Part shown: piece after piece, positions 57,052 through 64,000 of the stretch | Position numbering within the stretch: the stretch's first letter is position 1 | Layout of the letters: every line of letters begins with the position of its first letter | Origin: Thalassospira tepidiphila MCCC 1A03514 | GTDB taxonomy: Bacteria; Pseudomonadota; Alphaproteobacteria; Rhodospirillales; Thalassospiraceae | Reading direction: 5' to 3' | Length of the DNA stretch: 64,000 bases | NCBI RefSeq assembly: GCF_001662875.1 | Contig: NZ_JPVZ01000006.1 | Coordinates: forward strand, 124,001 to 188,000 | Notes under the pieces: generated by a model | Told to the model about the DNA's origin: nothing | What the model saw: only the letters and a program-made list of their open reading frames with translations | The model's database searches: none | Program-made: the position numbers and the translations under genes

Positions 57052-57348
57052 ATGCCATCGGCACCACCTGAGCAAGACGGCAAGAAATCCCAGCACCACC
57101 CCGCCAGTCACCATGAAGATGATCATCAGTGCTCGGTTTCAGATCAGATCACTGACAGCGTTGCCCAGACCAATGTTGCTACGATGGGGGCCGGTCCGGG
57201 CTTCGCCGCGTTGCAATCCATGATGGGTCAGGCGCAATCGCAGAACATCCTGATGGCGAACATGGTCTCGGCCCAAAAGCAAAATGCCATGATCGGCATG
57301 ACGACCATGACCCAGAGCATTCTGCAAATGATGAAACGTCGTAGTTAA
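57052..57348 (+). CDS. RebB-like R-body protein with His-rich N-terminus
   Basis: A 98-residue protein. Residues 1-28 are polar and His-rich (QHHPASHHEDDHQC), unlike the other subunits; then SDQITDSVAQTNVATMGAGPG resembles the Reb core with an AALQSMMGQAQSQNILMANMVSAQKQ helix. The His cluster could respond to pH or bind metal, which matters because some R-bodies unroll on acidification. AAGGAG precedes the ATG. It is the first of a group of shorter reb genes. Confidence 0.8.
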   Translation: MPSAPPEQDGKKSQHHPASHHEDDHQCSVSDQITDSVAQTNVATMGAGPGFAALQSMMGQAQSQNILMANMVSAQKQNAMIGMTTMTQSILQMMKRRS

Positions 57349-57362
57349 TAAGGATCACCCCA

Positions 57363-57641
57363 ATGAGCAATCCGAGCGAAGTCGACGAACAAATTACAGA
57401 CAGCGTCACCCAAACCAACACATCGGTCATTGCCAATGGCCCGGCGATGGGTGCGATGCAGACCTATCTGTCGCAGGCCCAGGCACAGGGGATCCTGTTT
57501 GCCAACATGGTCAATGAACAGCAGCAACAGGCGGTTGCCAGCCTTGCAACCACCATGGAATGCGCAAAGGCCACCCTGTCGGTCCAGGACCACAAGCCAA
57601 ATTTTTTTACGACACAACAGACTGGGACGAAGGGGAAATAG
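57363..57641 (+). CDS. RebB-like R-body protein, possible frameshifted gene
   Basis: A 92-residue reading whose first 75 residues match the Reb core (VDEQITDSVTQTNTSVIANGPAMG). Near its end the frame passes A-AAT-TTT (57599-57605) and a T7 run, then gives an unlike tail ending at 57641. In the -1 frame the protein continues with an acidic tail to 57868. The short product may be real, with the long one made by frameshifting, or the frame change may reflect one missing T in this sequence. Confidence 0.7.
   Translation: MSNPSEVDEQITDSVTQTNTSVIANGPAMGAMQTYLSQAQAQGILFANMVNEQQQQAVASLATTMECAKATLSVQDHKPNFFTTQQTGTKGK
57599..57608 (+). promoter_or_regulatory. candidate -1 frameshift site
   Basis: A-AAT-TTT in the zero frame of the reb copy 5 reading fits the X-XXY-YYZ slippery rule (57599-57605), inside AAATTTTTTT. 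Slippage by ribosome or polymerase here would join the Reb core to the acidic tail. Confidence 0.5.
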
Positions 57642-57868
57642 CATCTTACGACGGCCTCGATGCGACAGGGGATTCGGATACCGTGTCCCTCGAAGACGCA
57701 GATTCACAAGAATCCGGCGATCAGAAAGGTGAAGGTCAAGATAACACCGAAACCAGTTCGTGGCTTGGCCAGGCCGACCCAATGTTTATGGGGGATGGAT
57801 CGGACTACAAGGAAAAGTTTGACTACGCCGCCAGCGCCCAGGGCGAACAGACAAAGGACGTAACATGA
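57609..57868 (+). CDS. acidic tail in the -1 frame of reb copy 5
   Basis: From the T7 run the -1 frame stays open for about 86 codons and encodes an Asp/Glu/Gly/Ser-rich tail (DTTDWDEGEIASYDGLDATG, then GDGSDYKEKFDYAASAQ). Its stop overlaps the ATG of the next reb gene in ATGA, the usual mark of a translated, coupled reading frame. No internal ribosome site or start suits it alone, so it is best read as the C-terminal part of a frameshifted reb protein of about 168 residues. Confidence 0.55.
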
Positions 57869-58089
57869 GTGATATCGTAAACCCGCAAGTTACCGATGCT
57901 GTCACCCAGACCAACGTCAAAATTCTGGGTGAAAGTCCGGCACAGGCAGTTTCCATGGCCATGCAGTCGCATTCACATGCCACCGGCCTTGCCATGGAAA
58001 ACGCAACCCTGACACAAGGCAACATGCAACAGGTTGCCAATACAGCAACGTCAAAGCTTGTTGCCCTGATCACCGCCCAGGCGGGCTAG
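57865..58089 (+). CDS. RebB-like R-body protein, short form
   Basis: A 74-residue protein with the Reb core in compact form (NPQVTDAVTQTNVKILGESPAQAVSMAMQ) and the A-H-A-x-G-L-A-M-E-N-A helix, ending soon after. Its ATG overlaps the upstream stop (ATGA), so it depends on translation of the -1 frame tail upstream. Shortest of the set. Confidence 0.8.
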   Translation: MSDIVNPQVTDAVTQTNVKILGESPAQAVSMAMQSHSHATGLAMENATLTQGNMQQVANTATSKLVALITAQAG

Positions 58090-58175
58090 GCGCAACAGAC
58101 TCTAATTGATCACAATCACGTCCGTGCGACGTCTAGAGATGTGCGGTCAGACCGATCGCTTTTTCGGAGGATAAC

Positions 58176-58499
58176 ATGGCAATTCCAACCCCGGTGAATG
58201 GTCAGATTACAGACTCTGTGACCCAGAGTGCGGTCAGTGTTCTTGGTTCCGCGCCTGCGAATGCGATGGGTGCGATTTACCAAAGTGCGGCCCATTCAAC
58301 ATCGATCCTGTTCCAGAACGCGGTTCAGGCACAGCAACAGGCATCGATGTGTTCGCAAGCAGCCACCAATCAGGGCGTGATGCAGCTTTATTCCGTCAAC
58401 ACCATGGCGGGTGCGCAGGCAACAGCCAAACTCGGCCGGTCCGACAACAGCGATGCGCTTTTGACACTACTCGTAATTTTGGCAGCAACCCGCCGCTAG
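58176..58499 (+). CDS. RebB-family R-body protein, copy 7
   Basis: A 107-residue full-length member that shares its N-terminal seven residues (MAIPTPV) and length with copy 1. Core: QITDSVTQSAVSVLGSAPANAMG, NAVQAQQQ, SVNTMAGAQATAKLG. GGAGGA lies eight bases upstream of the ATG. It starts after an 86-base gap that may hold its own promoter. Confidence 0.87.
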   Translation: MAIPTPVNGQITDSVTQSAVSVLGSAPANAMGAIYQSAAHSTSILFQNAVQAQQQASMCSQAATNQGVMQLYSVNTMAGAQATAKLGRSDNSDALLTLLVILAATRR

Positions 58500-58557
58500 G
58501 CACATGATCCGTCTGGTCCTGCCCGGACCAAATACGGTCAAAACATGAGGGCGTGAA

Positions 58558-58818
58558 ATGGCAGACAACACCCCTGTAAACTCACAAATCACCGATGCAG
58601 TGACCCAGAACAACGTCAAGGTTCTGGGCGAAGCACCGGCACATGCCATGGGGCTTGTGTATCAGACGATGGCACATTCCATCAGTCTGTCGATGCAAAA
58701 CGCCATGCAGACCCAAGGCGGCCTGCAGCAGATCGGCAACGCCGTCACATCAAGCGCCTGCCGTATGATCCTGGAAAGTACTGGCGGTGGCATGGGCGGT
58801 GGCAAAAGCGGCGAATAA
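58558..58818 (+). CDS. RebB-family R-body protein, Gly-rich tail
   Basis: An 86-residue member with the core QITDAVTQNNVKVLGEAPAHAMG and a C-terminal Gly-rich end (TGGGMGGGKSGE). The fourth helix of the longer copies is shorter here. GAGGGCG lies before the start. It is followed after 85 bases by the RebB-like protein with an acidic extension. Confidence 0.85.
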   Translation: MADNTPVNSQITDAVTQNNVKVLGEAPAHAMGLVYQTMAHSISLSMQNAMQTQGGLQQIGNAVTSSACRMILESTGGGMGGGKSGE

Positions 58819-58903
58819 CGCGCCCGCAGATTTTATGGCTCCTGGCCCGTCCCGACAGAGATAATCAAACCGGTCTTTTGACCCGTTGCATATGAGGTTT
58901 TCG

Positions 58904-59512
58904 ATGGCAGACGACGACGCAAAACAGAACGAAGATCCGAAAGCTGGAAACAAAGATCAGGGCAATGAGCCGGACAAAGCCGCGTCCCCCGCCGACAAGG
59001 ATGGTGACGGCGACAAAAATGCCGCAGACACCAAGGACGCGAAAGACGGTGGTGCTGCGAGCGGCGACGCAAACGGCGATAAAAAGGCCGATGACAAGGA
59101 TGATGCAAACAAACCGGCATCCCCGTCTGATCCCGCAGCTCCGGACAATCCGCCGGGCACCCCGCCGCTCAGCACGGCATTGAACCCGCAGATCGTGCAG
59201 GCTGTCGGCACGACCAACCATGCGGTTCTGAACGGTGCGATCCCCGGTGCCAATGGTGTCGCCTATCAAAAGGTTGCCCAGGCAGCCGCCTATGCGGTGC
59301 AGGATTCCACGGATTATCTGCGCAATATCATGTCGATGGCATCCGCCACCACCGGTGTGGCCATGCAACAGATGCTGGCAACCAAGGAAGTCGACCCTTA
59401 TTCCAAGATCATCAAGGCTGCGACCGATGCCGTCAGTGACGCCCAGACAACCTTTTCCAAGGTCGGCACGTCAGCCAGTTCGGTGGTGAAGGATTTTGAC
59501 AGCCTCGCCTAA
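58904..59512 (+). CDS. RebB-like protein with acidic N-terminal extension
   Basis: A 202-residue protein. Residues 1-90 are a charged, Asp/Lys-rich low-complexity arm (DKDGDGDKNAADTKDAKDG). From about 95 a Reb-like core begins (LNPQIVQAVGTTNHAVLNGAIPGANG) followed by a longer helical tail (DPYSKIIKAATDAVSDAQTTFSKVG). GAGG lies before ATG at 58904. The acidic arm recalls the acidic tail encoded after copy 5, suggesting that charged extensions are a feature of this locus. Last reb gene. Confidence 0.75.
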   Translation: MADDDAKQNEDPKAGNKDQGNEPDKAASPADKDGDGDKNAADTKDAKDGGAASGDANGDKKADDKDDANKPASPSDPAAPDNPPGTPPLSTALNPQIVQAVGTTNHAVLNGAIPGANGVAYQKVAQAAAYAVQDSTDYLRNIMSMASATTGVAMQQMLATKEVDPYSKIIKAATDAVSDAQTTFSKVGTSASSVVKDFDSLA

Positions 59513-59518
59513 ATAGGC

Positions 59519-60823
59519 TCAGGCGCTGCGCATCAGCTCGATACGGTGGCAGGTCTCCGAGAAATCCGGGGCAAACAGTTTAAGACTGACACCCGTCCCC
59601 TGAAGCTCGTACGCGCCCATTTCCTCTGTCGGGCAGGAAATGAACCGTGCCACGGTCGAACTGACCAGCACACGCCGACCAAGTTGCTTGGTAAGCTGTT
59701 CGATGCGGGCTGCTTCGTTTGCCGCCTGCCCGACCACGGTAAAATCAACACGTTCCGAGACACCGACATTGCCGTAAATCACTTCCCCGACATGCATGCC
59801 AAGGCCGTAATCGAATGGCAGTTTTCCGACTTCTTCGCGCCGCGCATTTAGCGCATCGATGTTCAACTGGGCCTCGGCCGCGGCATAAAGCGCTGCGTAA
59901 CAGGCGGTTTCAAGATTGGTTTCGTCTTCATCAATCGGGAAAATCGCAAGCGTCGCATCCCCGATATAACGCAATACCTGCCCACCGTGCTTAAGCACGG
60001 CACCGGCTGTTGCGCCAAAGAAATCATTCATTTCGCCTAGGAACGCATCATCACCAACATGGGTCGCAACCGAGGTCGAGTTGCGCATATCCGAAAACCA
60101 GATCACTGCGCGGGTTTTGGTGCTGTCGCCCAACTTGATCTGACCATTGCGGACACGTTGCCCGGCATCAGTACCAAGATAGGTTTCCAGAATGGTGCGG
60201 GTTTCTTCATGGTTGATGCGCATTTTGCACGACACGGCAAAGCGGCGCTGAATACCAGACAGGATCGCCAAATCCTCGTCCGAGAAACCACTGGGACGCC
60301 GCGTCAGATAGGTCATGAAGATGCGGTTGCTATTGAGCGTGCTGTCGCTATCGGTCACGAACGGGGTCATCAGGGCGTAATAGTCCGTCCCCCGTTGGCG
60401 GCGGAAAGTTTCAAGGATCGGGAAATCGACAACCGCACTAGGGCCAATAAGATGACGGCGCATGAAGCTGACATCGCTATCAAGCATCCATTTCATCGGA
60501 CTTTCGGCCCAATCGCGATCCTTTTCGTCATCGCCCATATGGGTGGTACGCACAACCTGGCCGTTTTCCTTGGTCCAGATATAGGAAACACCTTCATACA
60601 GCGGATGCAGGGTCTTGAACGCGACCATGACACGATCAATCGGAATTCCCGATGCGACCAGACGGCTGGCCATGCCTGACAGAAGTTCGCTGATGTCGGT
60701 ATCATCAAGCGCACATTCCATCAGCCAGTCGTTAACAGAGCGCACAAAGCCACGCGCGGCTTGCGCGTTATTGGTTCCGGGAAGCGGGGTTACCACGCCG
60801 GATGAAGACTGGTTGTTGGTCAT
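59519..60823 (-). CDS. class III adenylate/guanylate cyclase
   Basis: A 434-residue cytoplasmic cyclase. The catalytic domain (about 245-400) shows AVIWFSDMRNSTS (metal Asp), LRYIGDATLAIFP (second metal Asp) and ERVDFTVVGQAANEAARIEQL (purine-selecting Asp and transition-state Asn/Arg). In the usual adenylate-cyclase Lys position an Arg is found, so cAMP versus cGMP cannot be settled. The N-terminal 200 residues resemble a sensor domain of unknown ligand. It is convergent with the last reb gene, seven bases apart. ATG at 60823 has GGAGCG upstream. It may be unrelated to R-bodies or tie their expression to a cyclic nucleotide. Confidence 0.85.
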   Translation of the reverse strand: MTNNQSSSGVVTPLPGTNNAQAARGFVRSVNDWLMECALDDTDISELLSGMASRLVASGIPIDRVMVAFKTLHPLYEGVSYIWTKENGQVVRTTHMGDDEKDRDWAESPMKWMLDSDVSFMRRHLIGPSAVVDFPILETFRRQRGTDYYALMTPFVTDSDSTLNSNRIFMTYLTRRPSGFSDEDLAILSGIQRRFAVSCKMRINHEETRTILETYLGTDAGQRVRNGQIKLGDSTKTRAVIWFSDMRNSTSVATHVGDDAFLGEMNDFFGATAGAVLKHGGQVLRYIGDATLAIFPIDEDETNLETACYAALYAAAEAQLNIDALNARREEVGKLPFDYGLGMHVGEVIYGNVGVSERVDFTVVGQAANEAARIEQLTKQLGRRVLVSSTVARFISCPTEEMGAYELQGTGVSLKLFAPDFSETCHRIELMRSA

Positions 60824-61049
60824 GGGCACGCTCCGTCCGTTCGTCTGCTTGATTGTCGCACTGCCGTTGGTTCAAATCCAGACCCTAAATAGAACAGCAA
60901 TGCAATTTAGCAATTATTGATTTGGAAACAGTGAAATTCCAGCCCACAAATGACTATTGGTCACTTAAAACGCAAGGGCTATCTGTCAAAAAACTGTCGC
61001 ACTTTTCCGGCACCGGAATTACGCAGTCTCAAAACGACTGAATTCAACG

Positions 61050-62600
61050 TTATTGCGGCTGTGCCGGTGGCAGGTAAATACGCGCCAAAAGCCCGCCTTT
61101 CTGGGATTCTTCAAGGTATATTTCGCCACCATGCGCCCGGACGGCGGTGCGTGCGATTGCCATCCCAAGACCAATACCGCCAGTATCACGATTGCGTGAC
61201 GCTTCAATCCTGAAGAATGGCTCAAACACCTGTTCGCGTTGTTCGACCGGTATCCCCGGCCCGTCATCGGCAATTTCGATCCACAGGCCGCCATCATCGG
61301 CATCGCGCACCGCGACCTCGACCGTATCGCCGAAGTTAAGGGCATTGGACACCAGATTGCCAAAGGCGCGCTTGATCGAAAGCGGCCGGCACGGATAAAC
61401 CCGGGTATCGACCTCGCCAATATATCTGATTGGGCGTCCGGTTTCTGCCAGATCCTCGACCGCGGATTCAACAAGGGCAGTCAGATCGATCTTGCGGGTT
61501 TCCTCATTCGCGGTTTCTTCGCGGGCAAAGGTCATTGCCGCTTCGACCATCTGTTCCATTTCATCAAGGGTTTCGATGATGCGCGCACGGTTTTCCGGAT
61601 CATCGACAAATTCGGCGCGCAGGCGCAGCGACGTAATTGGCGTACGCAGATCATGCGAAATGGCGGCCAGCATCCTTGTGCGATCCTCGACAAAGCGTTT
61701 GAGGCGGGCAGTCATCCGGTTAAAGGCCCTTGTGGCGCGTCTGATTTCAATCGGACCGGTTTCAGGCACCGGTTCGGGATAATCCCCGCGCCCGACACGA
61801 TCGGCTGCCTTTGTCAAAACGTCCCACGACCGGGAAATTCGGCGCGCCAGGAAAAAGGCAATCACGGCAATGACAAGCCCGGATGCCAGAACACGCAAAA
61901 GATTGTCGAACACAAACCACGGCGGCGAGACGACCCCGCCAATCATGGCTTCCAGCCAGACATCGGGCGCTGTGCCGGTTGGCTCCCCGTCCGGACCAAG
62001 GATCCTGATCGGCACAACAAGGCGCATCACCGGCGAGGTATCGCAATCAAACCGGTCAAGGTAGCGCAACGACCAAGGGGCTCGGCGATCATCATCACGG
62101 TCATCATCGCGATCATGATGATCATCGTCGTGGCCGGATCGCTCCATACGGTCACGTTCCAGAAACGCATCCTTTTCACGCCGGAGTGTTTTACGTTCCG
62201 TCCAGCATTCATCCTCGGACAGGATTTCAACCCGCGCCGGAACCCCGGTTTCAAGGTCCAGTGCCTCGTTCAAACGCTGGCTCAGCGTGTCCGAGGTAAA
62301 TCCGTCACCGGAAACCACATCACTTTCCGGCACCAGCCGCAGGCGGTTTTGCGGTGATTGCGCCACGCGCAACACATCGGCCCAGTTATCACGCGGGGTT
62401 GTTGTCAGAATGCGCGAAATTGCCGCCACCCGTGACAGGGCATAACCGCGCCGCTCAGACGCCACCGCATCCCGGCGTTCTTCGGCCAGCATGACACCAA
62501 GGACGATGTGGGTCAGGATGATTGCGCCCAACAGCAGACAGACAAGCTGCGCGGTCAGACTTTGCGGCCAAAGGCGTTTGATCAGGCGGCGCTTGGTCAT
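61050..62600 (-). CDS. OmpR-type sensor histidine kinase
   Basis: A 516-residue membrane kinase: TM1 about 18-40, a periplasmic loop to about 225, TM2 about 234-255, HAMP, then HisKA with AAISHDLRTPITSLR (phosphorylated His), N box NLVSNALNFG, G1 DDGPGIP and G2 GGIGLGMAIA. The loop contains a striking Asp/His-rich run (GHDDDHHDRDDDRDDD) fit for divalent metal. It overlaps the response regulator by four bases (ATGA). It phosphorylates that regulator. Confidence 0.92.
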   Translation of the reverse strand: MTKRRLIKRLWPQSLTAQLVCLLLGAIILTHIVLGVMLAEERRDAVASERRGYALSRVAAISRILTTTPRDNWADVLRVAQSPQNRLRLVPESDVVSGDGFTSDTLSQRLNEALDLETGVPARVEILSEDECWTERKTLRREKDAFLERDRMERSGHDDDHHDRDDDRDDDRRAPWSLRYLDRFDCDTSPVMRLVVPIRILGPDGEPTGTAPDVWLEAMIGGVVSPPWFVFDNLLRVLASGLVIAVIAFFLARRISRSWDVLTKAADRVGRGDYPEPVPETGPIEIRRATRAFNRMTARLKRFVEDRTRMLAAISHDLRTPITSLRLRAEFVDDPENRARIIETLDEMEQMVEAAMTFAREETANEETRKIDLTALVESAVEDLAETGRPIRYIGEVDTRVYPCRPLSIKRAFGNLVSNALNFGDTVEVAVRDADDGGLWIEIADDGPGIPVEQREQVFEPFFRIEASRNRDTGGIGLGMAIARTAVRAHGGEIYLEESQKGGLLARIYLPPAQPQ

Positions 62601-63322
62601 TTTTCGGTCACCTCGCAGGTGAACATGTATCCCCCGCCCCAGACGGTCTTGATCAGGGTCGGGTTCTTGGCATCATGTTCAATTTTCTTGCGCAGGCGGC
62701 TGACCTGATTATCGATGCTGCGATCAAACGGCACGGCTTCGCGCCCACGGGTTAGATCAAGCAACTGATCGCGGTTAAGCACCATGTTGGGATGTTCGAC
62801 AAAGGCACAAAGCAGGCCATATTCCCCGGCACTGAGTGGCACGACCACATCATTGGCATCGCGCAATTCATGGCGGGTACGATCCAGCACCCAACGGTCA
62901 AAATGCACCTGCCCGCCCGGAAGCGGCCCCTTGCGCCCGACCGGAAGACTTTGCGCACGCCGCATCACGGCCTTGATCCGGGCCAGCAATTCGCGCGGAT
63001 TAAACGGCTTGGCCAGATAATCATCCGCGCCCATCTCAAGACCGATGATGCGATCGGTTTCCTCGCCAAGGGCTGTCAGCATCACGACTGGCACATCATA
63101 GTTTTCACGCAGCCAGCGACACAAACTCAGCCCGTCTTCGCCCGGCATCATCAGATCGAGCACGATCAGGTCGGGTGCGATGTTATCCGCCATCAGCTTG
63201 CGCAACTCGCGCCCGTCAGATGCCAGTGTCACACGATATTCATGTTGACGCAGATACCGCCCCAAAAGGTCACGGATATCACGATGGTCATCGACAACAA
63301 GAATGTGGGGCTGGTCGCTCAT
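62597..63322 (-). CDS. OmpR-family response regulator
   Basis: A 241-residue regulator. The receiver domain has the acidic pair (VVDDHRD), the phosphorylated Asp in IVLDLMMPGEDG and Lys in DDYLAKPFNP; the C-terminal winged helix has LTRGREAVPFDRSIDNQVSRLRKKIE and TVWGGGYMF. ATG at 63322 has AGGACC before it. It is upstream of, and overlaps, the kinase. Divergent from the secreted Gly/His-rich protein gene, a likely target. Confidence 0.93.
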   Translation of the reverse strand: MSDQPHILVVDDHRDIRDLLGRYLRQHEYRVTLASDGRELRKLMADNIAPDLIVLDLMMPGEDGLSLCRWLRENYDVPVVMLTALGEETDRIIGLEMGADDYLAKPFNPRELLARIKAVMRRAQSLPVGRKGPLPGGQVHFDRWVLDRTRHELRDANDVVVPLSAGEYGLLCAFVEHPNMVLNRDQLLDLTRGREAVPFDRSIDNQVSRLRKKIEHDAKNPTLIKTVWGGGYMFTCEVTEK

Positions 63323-63402
63323 ATGCGGTCCTGAAATCAAAATCGTCTGTGAAGCCTAACCTAACGCGTCGTCAGTTCCGGCAGAAACGGCAATTTGTAT
63401 CA

Positions 63403-63476
63403 GATTGTCGCAAAACGGCCTTTTGGCAAAGCTTGCGACCATTTTGCCCGTTCGCCGGGATCATTTCGCGACAATC
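63403..63476. promoter_or_regulatory. inverted repeat in divergent promoter region
   Basis: GATTGTCGC (63403-63411) and GCGACAATC (63468-63476) are exact reverse complements between the two-component operon and the secreted-protein gene. Candidate response-regulator sites; unproved. Confidence 0.4.
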
Positions 63477-63532
63477 ATAGGCGATAACGGGCTTCAACAC
63501 ATTGATCCCCCACAAACCTGATGAGGTCCCCG

Positions 63533-64000
63533 ATGAAACGCAAAACCACCCTTAAACTTGCCGCGGCCCTGATTGCCACCACCATGATCGCAACCCCGTT
63601 TGCGGCGACTTATGCATCGCCTGGCGAACGCGAACATAAAGGCGAATATATGCGCGGTGAACACGGTGAATACGGCGAACATGGCAAGTACGGCAAAGGC
63701 GGCATGTTCCATGGCGAAGGCCGCGCACGCGCCGTACCCTTGACCATTGATGAAGCCCGCACGCTGGTTGATGCGATGCTTTTGAAAATGGGTGAACCCA
63801 ACCTTAAGACCGGTGATGCCAAGGCCTCCGAACAGGCTGGCAAGATTGATGTTGTCTTGCTGAATGTCAGTGGTGATGTGGTCGAGGTTCTGAAATTTGA
63901 TGAAAAAACCGGCCGCATGGATCGCGGCTCCCGTCATGACCTGCGCAAACTGATCGGCAAACCGAACAAAGACAAGGCCGCACGTTTTGATCGCAAATTC
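63533..64000 (+). CDS. secreted Gly/His/Glu-rich protein, 3' end beyond window
   Basis: At least 156 residues to the window edge. A signal peptide (ATTMIATPFAATYA) is followed by a Gly/His/Glu/Lys-rich segment (GEHGEYGEHGKYGKG) and a compact folded part (LTIDEARTLVDAMLLKMG, IDVVLLNVSGDVVEVLKFDEKTG). GAGG lies before the ATG. It is divergent from the two-component system with the Asp/His-rich sensor, so it may be its target and bind the same metal. No family recognised. Confidence 0.75.
   Translation, partial: MKRKTTLKLAAALIATTMIATPFAATYASPGEREHKGEYMRGEHGEYGEHGKYGKGGMFHGEGRARAVPLTIDEARTLVDAMLLKMGEPNLKTGDAKASEQAGKIDVVLLNVSGDVVEVLKFDEKTGRMDRGSRHDLRKLIGKPNKDKAARFDRKF

Noticed and set aside
55309..58175. 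Shared ECF-type -35/-10 upstream of reb genes
   Set aside because: CGTC-type -10 candidates occur (for example CGTCTA before copy 7) but no consistent GGAAC element at the right distance was found.
63494..63937. 147-codon open frame on the minus strand
   Set aside because: The opposite strand encodes a signal-peptide protein with a ribosome site; the minus frame has neither.

Overview
The window looks like chromosomal DNA of a Gram-negative alphaproteobacterium. The ChvE-type sugar uptake operon with a GbpR-like regulator, the CIRCE-controlled groESL pair, the envelope genes and the codon use suggest a marine Rhodospirillales member such as Thalassospira. That genus name is an inference from gene content and style; no database search was made.

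Positions 1 to about 16.73 kb are a horizontally acquired copper-resistance island. A leftward operon (BNR-repeat protein, DUF411 protein, small membrane peptide, c-type cytochrome cut by the window edge) faces a rightward operon: cupredoxin, CopA multicopper oxidase, CopB outer-membrane protein, an ABC membrane domain with no ATPase, a small secreted peptide, a YHS protein, a cytochrome c, an APC permease with a His-rich tail, and a P1B copper ATPase. A complete ISPpu12-like ISL3 element (13109-16478: transposase, LspA, CDF efflux pump, MerR regulator) follows, with an exact 8-bp target duplication. The island ends inside a quinoprotein glucose dehydrogenase gene that has lost its 3' part.

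From 16.7 to 51.5 kb the content is host chromosome: a FliN-type protein, a PLP enzyme, Hsp20, an old yellow enzyme, groESL with CIRCE, dTDP-rhamnose genes rfbBDA and rfbC, glmS, glmU, a HAD phosphatase, and a sugar-uptake operon (ChvE-like binding protein, ATPase, permease, IlvD/Edd-type dehydratase) facing a GbpR-like LysR regulator. Next come a secreted protein of unknown function, an NTPase, a thermonuclease-like protein and MsrB. A six-gene operon (ABC transporter, metallo-beta-lactamase-fold hydrolase, histidine phosphatase, HAD phosphatase) diverges from a DeoR regulator, with two copies of one 12-bp motif between them. A class II glutamine amidotransferase and tRNA-Thr(CGT) close this region.

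The most unusual region is 51.7-59.5 kb, just downstream of the tRNA. It is an R-body (refractile body) locus with nine RebB-type small proteins, an ECF-like sigma factor with a long Pro-rich N-terminal extension, and two proteins of unknown family. The first three reb genes lie in tandem units of about 557 bp, each with its own leader and hairpin. The fifth reb gene carries a canonical -1 slippery heptamer next to a T7 run; shifting frame there would add an acidic tail whose stop codon overlaps the start of the next reb gene. A class III nucleotide cyclase gene follows on the opposite strand.

The right end (61-64 kb) holds an OmpR-type two-component system whose sensor has an Asp/His-rich patch in its periplasmic loop, divergent from a secreted Gly/His/Glu-rich protein cut by the window edge.
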